5,593 nucleotides of DNA from contig CACZQU010000344.1 in the NCBI GenBank assembly GCA_902783305.1, positions 1 through 5,593 of the forward strand. The letters run 5' to 3'. Origin of the DNA: an uncultured Lachnospiraceae bacterium. Its GTDB lineage: Bacteria > Bacillota > Clostridia > Lachnospirales > Lachnospiraceae. Shown here piece by piece: positions 1 to 4,890 of the stretch; the stretch's first letter is position 1, and each line of letters begins with the position of its first letter. Below the pieces are notes generated by a model that did no database searches, had not been told where the DNA came from, and saw only the letters and a list, made by a program, of their open reading frames with translations. The position numbers and the translations under genes are program-made.

Positions 1-14
1 ACAGCCCCGGCATC

Positions 15-135
15 AGTCCGGCTGAAGTGCGTTACCATTCAGCGGACAGCTGAACCGCAGCGCAGATGCCGCACACAGTTCCCGGGCATAAACGATATCA
101 AAACTGCAGATTTCCGACGGAGTCAGAAAATCCAT
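15..135 (-). CDS. Doubtful 40-aa open frame downstream of the TRAP binding protein
   Basis: An ATG lies 3 nt after the TRAP protein stop codon, in the same frame, and opens 40 codons ending in TGA. The protein begins MDFLTPSEIC and resembles nothing I recognise. There is no clear Shine-Dalgarno sequence before it and no hydrophobic stretch, so it is not the start of a DctQ small permease, the usual next gene in a TRAP operon. The TGA overlaps another ATG (TGATG, 15-11), the arrangement seen in translationally coupled genes, but only four codons of that second frame lie in the window. It could be a small gene, the remnant of a decayed one, or chance. Nothing else is visible in 1-138. Confidence 0.2.
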
Positions 136-138
136 ATC

Positions 139-1134
139 TTATTCGGCACCCATTGCCGCACGGACAGTCTCATACAGACCATCGCTCCAGCCAAAGTCGC
201 TGCCTTTTTCATAGAAGGACTGAGCGGCTTCCTTGAAGCCATCCAGAACCTCTTCCGAAGGATCGACAACCTCTACGCCTTCGTCAACCATCATATTGAG
301 GTATTCTTCGTTCATCTCATCAACCAGCTGGTTGTTGTAAACGCCTGCCTCTTCACCGGTGGAGACCAGAAGCTCCTGCTGCTCAGGGGTAAGGCTCTCC
401 CATACGTCGTTGGACATCACCCATGTGGTGAAGTTCAGCACATGACCGTCAAGGATGAGATACTTCGCGACTTCGTGAAGCTTTCTTCCATACAGCGTAG
501 CCAGCGGATTCTCGGCGCCGTCAATGGTGCCGGTCTGAAGTGCCTGGTATACATCGCCCAGATCCATTCCTGTAGCGGTAGCGCCCAGCGCGTTGAAGCC
601 CTGTGTCTGGATCTCGTTTCCGGGAACACGGATCTTCAGTCCCTTGAGGTCTTCGACCTTCTCTACTTTTTTGGTGGTCAGGGTATGGCGCTCGCCGTAT
701 TTCCAGTTGGAAGCAACGATCTTCAGTCCCTGATCGGCCAGCTTGTCGCATTGTTCCTTGTACCAGTCGCTTTCGATCAGGGTCCAGCACTGATCCCAGT
801 CGTCAAAAAGGAAGGGACCGAATACGATGCCGAAATCCTTTACGCCGTAGTCCGCATAGAAAGCGCCGTCGGCCAGGGTCATGTAGGTTTCGCCAAAGGT
901 CATGCCATCGATCAGCTCGGATTTGCTGCCAAGCTGGGAATCCGGATACAGCTCCAGCTTCAGGGAACCGTCGCCTTTTTCGTCAATGAGATCTGCCCAT
1001 TTCTGAAGAGCCTGTCCGACAGGCTCGGACGCGGAATTCTCAAAACCGAGCTGGATCGTTACGTCGTCCGCCATGGCCGGCACAGCCAGCATAGCTGCCA
1101 CTGCTAAAGATACGAGTGCGATTTTCTTCATCAT
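139..1134 (-). CDS. TRAP transporter solute-binding protein, DctP family
   Basis: Extracytoplasmic binding protein of a TRAP transporter, which captures a carboxylate-containing solute for a DctQ/DctM membrane pair. The 331-residue length is normal for DctP. Residues 1-22 form a signal peptide (basic start, hydrophobic core, AMA cleavage site before DD) with no lipobox cysteine. The mature protein shows the family's conserved blocks: a DLKGLKIRVPG segment at 162-172, whose Arg169 is the arginine that normally pairs with the ligand carboxylate, then NALGATATGM (181-190), DVYQALQTGTIDGAENP (194-210) with Asn209, and an ALQTG core. The start was placed at the tandem ATG at 1134 because AAGGAG lies 7 nt upstream; a start at 1155 would put that site inside the gene. 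Bound substrate is unknown; uronates, aldonates and dicarboxylates are all family possibilities. No permease gene is visible downstream. Confidence 0.93.
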   Translation of the reverse strand: MMKKIALVSLAVAAMLAVPAMADDVTIQLGFENSASEPVGQALQKWADLIDEKGDGSLKLELYPDSQLGSKSELIDGMTFGETYMTLADGAFYADYGVKDFGIVFGPFLFDDWDQCWTLIESDWYKEQCDKLADQGLKIVASNWKYGERHTLTTKKVEKVEDLKGLKIRVPGNEIQTQGFNALGATATGMDLGDVYQALQTGTIDGAENPLATLYGRKLHEVAKYLILDGHVLNFTTWVMSNDVWESLTPEQQELLVSTGEEAGVYNNQLVDEMNEEYLNMMVDEGVEVVDPSEEVLDGFKEAAQSFYEKGSDFGWSDGLYETVRAAMGAE

Positions 1135-1141
1135 AATGCTT

Positions 1142-1147
1142 CTCCTT
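1142..1147 (-). promoter_or_regulatory. Ribosome binding site that decides the TRAP protein start
   Basis: On the minus strand AAGGAG sits 7 nt before the tandem ATG ATG at 1134-1129. It excludes the longer in-frame start at 1155, which would add a charged MRKRRSI stretch before the signal peptide. Which of the two adjacent ATGs is used cannot be decided. Confidence 0.8.
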
Positions 1148-1173
1148 TTCCTCAAGTTGAGTATGTTTATTCC

Positions 1174-1304
1174 GGATCCGCATGGATCCTTACGTTCCTG
1201 TTTTGCAGGAGAACGTCCTCAGGTATCCCGGCAGGAGACTGTCACAGGCTTTTTGCCGGCAAGATGACTCCGGGCTCCGGGGAGAGCGGAGCGTCACCGG
1301 CAAA
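1174..1304 (-). other. Stem-loop-rich spacer between dehydrogenase and TRAP genes
   Basis: Three inverted repeats lie in this spacer. 1252-1259 (TTTGCCGG) pairs exactly with 1297-1304, with an inner stem of 1265-1272 against 1287-1296 interrupted by a 2-nt bulge. 1192-1200 pairs with 1206-1216 around a 5-nt loop with a 2-nt bulge. GGATCC at 1174-1179 and 1184-1189 flank a 4-nt loop. None is followed by a T-run on either strand, so they are not standard intrinsic terminators. If the two genes share a transcript, these could act in mRNA processing or stability and allow different expression of the two proteins. I see no convincing promoter for the TRAP gene in the 210-bp spacer, and the RNA function is inference only. 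Confidence 0.4.
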
Positions 1305-1344
1305 TGCGCTGAAAGCCTCCTTCACCGGGCGGAATCAACGCGCT

Positions 1345-2493
1345 TTATACCGCGTTGTAATCAAAGAAATCCAGATCCACCGGATCTCCGATATGGATGG
1401 AAACCTTCAGCATATCGCCCGGGTTGTGGGCGAAGTCGCGGAAAGCGTCTACTGCTTTATCCAGCTCATAGGAATTGGTAATGATCCGGTCAAGAGGAAC
1501 GGAACCGGCATTGACCAGGTCGATCAGCTCGATGAAATCCTTCTTCATCGCGTTTCTGGAGCCATATACATTCAGTTCCTTTTTCTGGATCAGCGTGAAG
1601 TTAAAGTCGAGGTTCTGTTTTCCTACGCCGATCAGCACGACACGGCCGCCGAAGCAAGCGGCATCGATGCAGTTCTGGAAGGTGGAGGGCAGGCCGACTG
1701 CCTCGATGGTGACGTCAAAGCCCTTGGGATCGCAATGAGAGGCGCCGTCGCCGCCGATGTATTCTTCTTCTCCGGTGATTTCCCGGACCTGACGCATAAA
1801 GCTGTCCGGGTCAGAGAGGTCATTGTATATCGTTCCCTCTGCCACGCCGAGGCTCATGGCGATATCCAGCTTGCCCTGTACCGCGTCCGCGATATAGACC
1901 TTTGCCCCTTTGGCGTGAGCGGCAGCTGCTGCCAGAACCCCGATCGTGCCGGCACCGACGACCAGGACGGTTTCTCCTTCCTTTACGTCAGCACGGCTTA
2001 CACCGTGGTAGCTGATGCAGAAGGGCTCAATGGCGGCAAGCAGCTTCGCATCCATGCCCTTTCCGTCGTAGCAGCGCTCTACCGGCATCGTAAAGTATTC
2101 ACGGAATGCTCCGTCCCGCTGGCATCCCAGGGTCTGGTTGTTCATGCAGGCATTGACATGGCCGTGCAGACAGGAATAGCAATGTCCGCAGTTCATATAA
2201 GGATTGCAGGTCACGATCATGCCCTTTTTGATTCCGTATTCATTGTCTTCATCCACGTCGATCACCTGGGCGGAAAACTCATGGCCGGGGATCAGGGGAT
2301 ATTTCGCATAGGCAAAGGTGCCGCGGTAGCTGCCATTGTCACTGCCGCAGATCCCGCCGTACAGGATCTTCAGAAGAGCTTCGCCGGGCTTTCTTACAGG
2401 CTTTTCGATTTCCTCTACGCAAACCTTGCCTTCCTCCAGGATCCGGCCGCGTTCATCCAGTTTGCATGGTGCACTGATTCTGATGGCTTTCAT
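1345..2493 (-). CDS. Zinc-dependent medium-chain alcohol/polyol dehydrogenase
   Basis: Cytoplasmic NAD(P)-dependent dehydrogenase of the MDR superfamily (sorbitol/threonine dehydrogenase-like), 382 aa, slightly longer than the usual 340-360. The N-terminal GroES-like domain carries catalytic zinc ligands Cys49 (GGICGSD), His71-Glu72 (GHE) and Glu156 (IEPF). The structural zinc lobe has all four cysteines, Cys102, 105, 108 and 116. The Rossmann domain has GAGTIG at 180-185, and Asp203 at the end of the second strand favours NAD over NADP. An insertion around 239-256 (GEEEYIGGDGASHCD) accounts for part of the extra length. It likely oxidises a secondary hydroxyl of a polyol, sugar acid or similar compound; relatives include L-gulonate 5-dehydrogenase and L-threonine dehydrogenase, and I cannot choose between them. 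AAAGGAGG lies 6 nt before the ATG. It is the first gene of the left-pointing group, with the TRAP gene next. Confidence 0.95.
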   Translation of the reverse strand: MKAIRISAPCKLDERGRILEEGKVCVEEIEKPVRKPGEALLKILYGGICGSDNGSYRGTFAYAKYPLIPGHEFSAQVIDVDEDNEYGIKKGMIVTCNPYMNCGHCYSCLHGHVNACMNNQTLGCQRDGAFREYFTMPVERCYDGKGMDAKLLAAIEPFCISYHGVSRADVKEGETVLVVGAGTIGVLAAAAAHAKGAKVYIADAVQGKLDIAMSLGVAEGTIYNDLSDPDSFMRQVREITGEEEYIGGDGASHCDPKGFDVTIEAVGLPSTFQNCIDAACFGGRVVLIGVGKQNLDFNFTLIQKKELNVYGSRNAMKKDFIELIDLVNAGSVPLDRIITNSYELDKAVDAFRDFAHNPGDMLKVSIHIGDPVDLDFFDYNAV

Positions 2494-2499
2494 TTTGTT

Positions 2500-2507
2500 C
2501 CTCCTTT
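2500..2507 (-). promoter_or_regulatory. Strong ribosome binding site of the dehydrogenase
   Basis: AAAGGAGG on the minus strand, 6 nt before the ATG at 2493-2491, is a near-perfect anti-16S match. It fixes the start and suggests efficient translation. Confidence 0.85.
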
Positions 2508-2548
2508 TGGATGTTGTCTTTCCTTCAGATTATTTTACCGCATAGGAC

Positions 2549-2579
2549 ATTTTATGCCTTATCTTATCTTTATCCTCAA
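2549..2579 (-). promoter_or_regulatory. Possible promoter for the dehydrogenase
   Basis: On the minus strand TTGAGG (2579-2574) is followed after 17 nt by CATAAA (2556-2551), which overlaps TAAAAT (2554-2549, giving a 19-nt spacer). Each hexamer matches the sigma-70/sigma-A consensus in only 4 or 5 of 6 positions. It lies about 55-85 bp before the gene start, a reasonable position, but the call rests on weak boxes. Confidence 0.35.
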
Positions 2580-2640
2580 TATCGATGTCCGTTCTTATGG
2601 GTACTGAATCGTCACCATTCATCGGCATCTGTCTGAAAGT

Positions 2641-2770
2641 CACTGAGAACTGTTCTCCTGCCCCAGAGAGGCATTGAAGATCATTGAGAACTGTCCGCCT
2701 GACGTAGAGTGACACCGAGAACCGTTCCAGTGACTCATGGCTCAGAGAGACACTGGGAATCGTCTCCGTG
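2641..2770. repeat. Array of four imperfect ~20-bp direct repeats
   Basis: Four related units start at 2641, 2682, 2713 and 2751, at intervals of 41, 31 and 38 bp. They share the core CAYYGRGAAYYGTY and end in TG at position 20; the two inner spacers also share a CAGAGAG-like string (2665-2671 and 2743-2749). The last two units can be aligned over about 35 bp (2705-2738 and 2743-2776), so the true period may be near 38-40 bp. A still more decayed copy seems to lie at about 2602-2616. The units are too divergent for a CRISPR. They could be a decayed REP-like or other mobile repeat, or a cluster of operator sites. Confidence 0.6.
2645..2657. promoter_or_regulatory. 13-bp palindrome inside the first repeat unit
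   Basis: GAGAACTGTTCTC is a perfect dyad around a central T. The third unit keeps a 9-bp version, GAACCGTTC (2719-2727), and the other two keep only the left half. This fits either a protein-binding operator or the tip of a small hairpin. No regulator gene is in the window to match it. Confidence 0.35.
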
Positions 2771-2785
2771 ACTCACATGTTTATA

Positions 2786-2824
2786 TTTGTCAATATTATA
2801 GATGGGATATGGAAAGTTTGTCAA
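2786..2824 (+). repeat. TTTGTCAA direct repeat, 31 bp apart
   Basis: TTTGTCAA occurs at 2786-2793 and 2817-2824, a 31-bp offset close to three DNA turns. The first copy extends to TTGTCAATAT (2787-2796), whose exact reverse complement ATATTGACAA is at 2892-2901 and overlaps the -35 box of the ABC promoter. The spacing and overlap suggest binding sites for a regulator that loops or bends the DNA. Chance is possible in AT-rich DNA. Confidence 0.35.
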
Positions 2825-2894
2825 GAGGCGCACATACTGATTTCCGATTTAAAGTAACTATAAATATAGAATGACAGACCATGGATGTTGGATA

Positions 2895-2924
2895 TTGACA
2901 ATTGTAGACGATATATGCTACTAT
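2895..2924 (+). promoter_or_regulatory. Extended -10 promoter of the ABC sugar-transport group
   Basis: A perfect TTGACA -35 box (2895-2900) is followed after 18 nt by TACTAT (2919-2924), which matches TATAAT in 4 of 6 positions. TG at 2916-2917 one base upstream gives an extended -10 (TGCTACTAT). Transcription would begin near 2931, leaving a leader of about 50 nt before the ATG at 2984. The 8-bp palindrome ACAATTGT (2898-2905) overlaps the -35 end and spacer, a good place for a repressor. It is the best promoter in the window and lies in the expected place for a highly expressed binding protein. Confidence 0.65.
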
Positions 2925-2983
2925 TTTAAGTGCTTAGTTGTGCAAACCAGACAATTTTCTATTTTTGCTAAGGAGGTATTAGA

Positions 2984-4003
2984 ATGAAAAAATCGATCCG
3001 CATTCTGGCTCCGTGTGTCATGGCAGCAGCTGTGCTGGCCGCCTCGGTAAGTGTGTCTGCTGACGGCTACAAGATCGGCTTTGCCCAGAGCTATAATGGC
3101 AACAGCTATCGTCAGACCCAGGAGGCTCTGATGGAGGAAGCCGCAAAAGAGCTGAAGGATTCCGGGGAAATCTCCGAGTACACCGTGGCTGAGGCCAACC
3201 AGGACGTTGCCACCCAGATTCAGCAGATTCAGGACTTTGCGATGCAGGGTTATGATCTGATCATCGTTGATCCCGGCTCTGCCACTGCTCTGAATGACTG
3301 CATCCAGGAAGTCTGTGATATGGGTATCCCTGTATTTGAGATTAACGACGGCCCCATCGCCATGGATCATGAAAACCTGTATCACATGTTCTTCAGCAAT
3401 GAAGACATGCTGTATGCCCTGACCAAATATGTCTGCGACCAGATGGGAGGCTCAGGCAAGCTGATCGAGCTTCGCGGTGCTGCAGGCAATGCCACTGATG
3501 AGGATTTCCACAAGGGCGTTCTGAAAGCTCTCGAGGAGTATCCGGATGTGGAAGTCGTAGCGGAGATCTATACCGACTGGACCGCTTCCAAAGCGCAGAC
3601 GGAGCTGAATTCCATTCTTCCCACCCTGGATCAGGTAGATGGTCTGGTCACCCAGGGCGGAGACGCTTATGCCGCTGTTCAGGCTTTCCTGTCCGCAGGC
3701 TATACTGAAGATACGCTGCCTGTTATCGCCGGTGACAACCGCGGCAGCTTCCTGAACTGGTGGGCAGAGGAAGCTCCCGAAGGATATCAGACCCTTTCCG
3801 CGGCCAGCAATCCCTGGATCGGCGCTTTCTCCCTGTATGCCGCAGTGGATCTCCTGGACGGAAACGAACTGTCCAACAACCTGATCATCCCCTTTGGCCA
3901 GGTGGATGCCGAGAGCCTTCCGGATCATGTCGGCCTGGGCGATGATGAAGTGGCTTACACCGCTTATACCCGCGATGAGATTAAGGAAATGGAAGTCCAG
4001 TAA
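2984..4003 (+). CDS. ABC sugar transporter substrate-binding protein (type-1 periplasmic binding fold)
   Basis: Exported binding protein that delivers a sugar or sugar derivative to an ABC importer, 339 aa, a usual length. Residues 1-26 form a signal peptide with an SVSA cleavage site before DGYK; Cys11 lies at the start of the hydrophobic core after proline and is not a lipobox. The mature protein has the RbsB/YtfQ-like order (Peripla_BP_4): KIGFAQSYNGNSYRQTQ at 30-46 with ligand-side Asn/Arg candidates, QGYDLIIVDPGSATAL at 88-103, GIPVFEIND at 114-122, TDWTASKAQTEL at 197-208, TQGGDAYAAVQAF at 223-235 and an AGDN loop with Asp251. AAGGAGGT lies 6 nt before the ATG. The gene is first in the ABC group and is followed by a hairpin, so it may be made in excess of the downstream proteins. 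Furanose or pyranose sugars and non-sugar ligands all occur in this fold, so the ligand is open. Confidence 0.93.
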   Translation: MKKSIRILAPCVMAAAVLAASVSVSADGYKIGFAQSYNGNSYRQTQEALMEEAAKELKDSGEISEYTVAEANQDVATQIQQIQDFAMQGYDLIIVDPGSATALNDCIQEVCDMGIPVFEINDGPIAMDHENLYHMFFSNEDMLYALTKYVCDQMGGSGKLIELRGAAGNATDEDFHKGVLKALEEYPDVEVVAEIYTDWTASKAQTELNSILPTLDQVDGLVTQGGDAYAAVQAFLSAGYTEDTLPVIAGDNRGSFLNWWAEEAPEGYQTLSAASNPWIGAFSLYAAVDLLDGNELSNNLIIPFGQVDAESLPDHVGLGDDEVAYTAYTRDEIKEMEVQ

Positions 4004-4122
4004 TACTCTTGGACAGATTCTGTTTCTGCGGCTGCCGCGAAAGCATAACGCGTCTTTTCCTTGCGCGGATGAGTCACGCGTCTGATGCGAATGTCTGAAT
4101 CCTGTTGTTTTATATGGTAGAC

Positions 4123-4158
4123 GGAAATACGGCCCTGGCGGCCGTATTTCCATATTTT
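4123..4158 (+). terminator. Strong hairpin with short T-tract after the sugar-binding gene
   Basis: A perfect 12-bp stem pairs 4123-4134 (GGAAATACGGCC) with 4140-4151 around the 5-nt loop CTGGC, followed by ATATTTT (4152-4158). The T-tract is short and broken by A residues, so termination is probably partial. It lies 31 nt before the cyclase start inside an otherwise co-directional transporter group. This would allow abundant binding protein and less hydrolase and ATPase, and the 3' hairpin could also protect the upstream mRNA from decay. Confidence 0.6.
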
Positions 4159-4166
4159 CAGAGAAA

Positions 4167-4172
4167 AGAGGG
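4167..4172 (+). promoter_or_regulatory. Ribosome binding site for the GTG-started cyclase gene
   Basis: AGAGGG lies 9 nt before GTG at 4182. The match is moderate, but no ATG competes upstream. The next in-frame ATG (codon 19) would remove the N-terminal helix and leave no good site. Confidence 0.55.
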
Positions 4173-4181
4173 TAAACAATC

Positions 4182-4874
4182 GTGAATACTATTGAAAAGC
4201 TTCTGGATTTGCTGGAGAGCTCACGCTTCGTGGATATGACCCATGATCTGGATGAAAGCATTCCGTACTGGCCTACACATAAGCCTTTTTCCGCGGAGCT
4301 GGGAGATCATCAGAGCAAGGGAGATGAATCCTATTGGAGGACAATCACCATTGGCGAACATTCCGGCACACATATTGACGCTCTTTCCCACTTTTTCGAG
4401 GGCAGCAAAAATGTAGATGAAATTCCCCTGACCCAGATCATAGGGCGTGGAGTAAACATCGACGTGACCGATACGCCGCCCTGCGGAAGGGTACCGCTTG
4501 AAGCGGTAAAGGCTTTTGAGCGTGAAAACGGTGAGATCCGGGAAGGAGATATCGTTTTTTTCCGCTTTGGCTGGGATGAAAAGTGGACAGACAATGAGAA
4601 TTTTCTGAAGGACTGGCCGGGGACTTCAGAAGAGACGGCGGAGTATCTGCTGAGCAGGAAGGTAAAAGCCGTCGGCTGTGATACCCTGGCTCTGGACGCA
4701 TTTGGGGGAGAGAATGTCTCTCACCGCGTACTGCTGGGCAACGGCATCAACATCATCGAAAATGTCGATAAGCTTGGCGAGCTTCCGGCTTTCTTTGGAG
4801 TCATCGGTCTTCCCTGCAGGTTCAAGGGAGGCTCGGGTTCTACCCTGCGCCTGGTGGCGCTGCTGGACAGATAG
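4182..4874 (+). CDS. Cyclase/kynurenine formamidase-like metal hydrolase (PF04199)
   Basis: Cytoplasmic metal-dependent hydrolase of the family containing KynB, isatin hydrolase and polyketide 'cyclase'-like proteins, 230 aa, a typical length. After a short helix, VDMTHDLDESIPYWP (17-31) is the family's opening strand and loop. The hallmark HxGTHxDxxxH is complete: His60, His64, Asp66, His70. His181 and Glu193 (GINIIENV) lie 12 residues apart, as I recall for the last two metal ligands of KynB, so a binuclear zinc or manganese site looks intact. Known members open amides or lactams (N-formylkynurenine, isatin). Here the gene sits between a sugar-binding protein and a sugar ABC ATPase, with no tryptophan genes, so hydrolysis of a lactone, amide or ester of the imported compound is more likely (inference). 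Start is GTG; 16 nt separate it from the ATPase gene. Confidence 0.9.
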   Translation: MNTIEKLLDLLESSRFVDMTHDLDESIPYWPTHKPFSAELGDHQSKGDESYWRTITIGEHSGTHIDALSHFFEGSKNVDEIPLTQIIGRGVNIDVTDTPPCGRVPLEAVKAFERENGEIREGDIVFFRFGWDEKWTDNENFLKDWPGTSEETAEYLLSRKVKAVGCDTLALDAFGGENVSHRVLLGNGINIIENVDKLGELPAFFGVIGLPCRFKGGSGSTLRLVALLDR

Positions 4875-4876
4875 AT

Positions 4877-4883
4877 AGGGGGG
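4877..4883 (+). promoter_or_regulatory. Ribosome binding site deciding a TTG start for the ATPase
   Basis: AGGGGGG lies 7 nt before TTG at 4891. An in-frame TAG at 4876-4878 blocks any earlier start, and the first in-frame ATG (5044) falls after the Walker A motif. TTG is therefore the only workable start. Confidence 0.75.
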
Positions 4884-4890
4884 AAAGCGA

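Larger units (their letters stand above)
2494..2983. other. 490-bp divergent intergenic region
   Basis: This gap between the two outward-facing groups holds no credible gene. The left third (2494-2600) has the dehydrogenase leader and a weak promoter. The middle (about 2602-2775) is an array of imperfect GAGAACYGT-type repeats. The right part (2776-2983) is AT-rich and contains repeated TTTGTCAA boxes, the promoter of the ABC group and a ribosome site. A 61-codon minus-strand frame across 2530-2715 runs through the repeats, lacks a ribosome site and is not called. Confidence 0.8.

Noticed and set aside
442..1107. 221-codon plus-strand open frame opposite the TRAP protein
   Set aside because: It is a mirror frame of the DctP gene with no ribosome site and no family resemblance.
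1135..1155. Earlier start for the TRAP protein at 1155
   Set aside because: It would place the AAGGAG ribosome site inside the coding region; the tandem ATG 7 nt after that site is better supported.
1264..2607. 447-codon plus-strand open frame opposite the dehydrogenase
   Set aside because: It lies antisense to a gene with all zinc and cofactor motifs intact, has no ribosome site before its start and shows no recognisable domain. It is a by-product of the dehydrogenase's codon use.
2530..2715. 61-codon minus-strand frame in the divergent region
   Set aside because: It reads through the repeat array, starts without a ribosome site and has no recognisable protein character.
2641..2770. Possible CRISPR array
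   Set aside because: Units differ at many positions and the intervals vary (41, 31, 38 bp), with related rather than unique spacers. No cas gene is near.
2933..2972. CTTAG/CTAAG pairing that might cover the ribosome site of the sugar-binding gene
   Set aside because: Only five base pairs with one wobble extension across a long loop, too weak to claim as a riboregulator.
3008..3016. Lipobox-like LAPC (residues 8-11) in the sugar-binding protein
   Set aside because: Proline directly before the cysteine and the hydrophobic core lying after it rule out a lipoprotein signal.
4048..4083. ACGCGTCT repeated at 4048-4055 and 4076-4083
   Set aside because: Two short copies in a 178-bp spacer, with no further structure or link to a promoter, are easily explained by chance.
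3452..4261. 269-codon minus-strand open frame across the sugar-binding gene and hairpin
   Set aside because: It crosses the end of one well-supported gene, the terminator and the start of another on the opposite strand, and has no domain signal.
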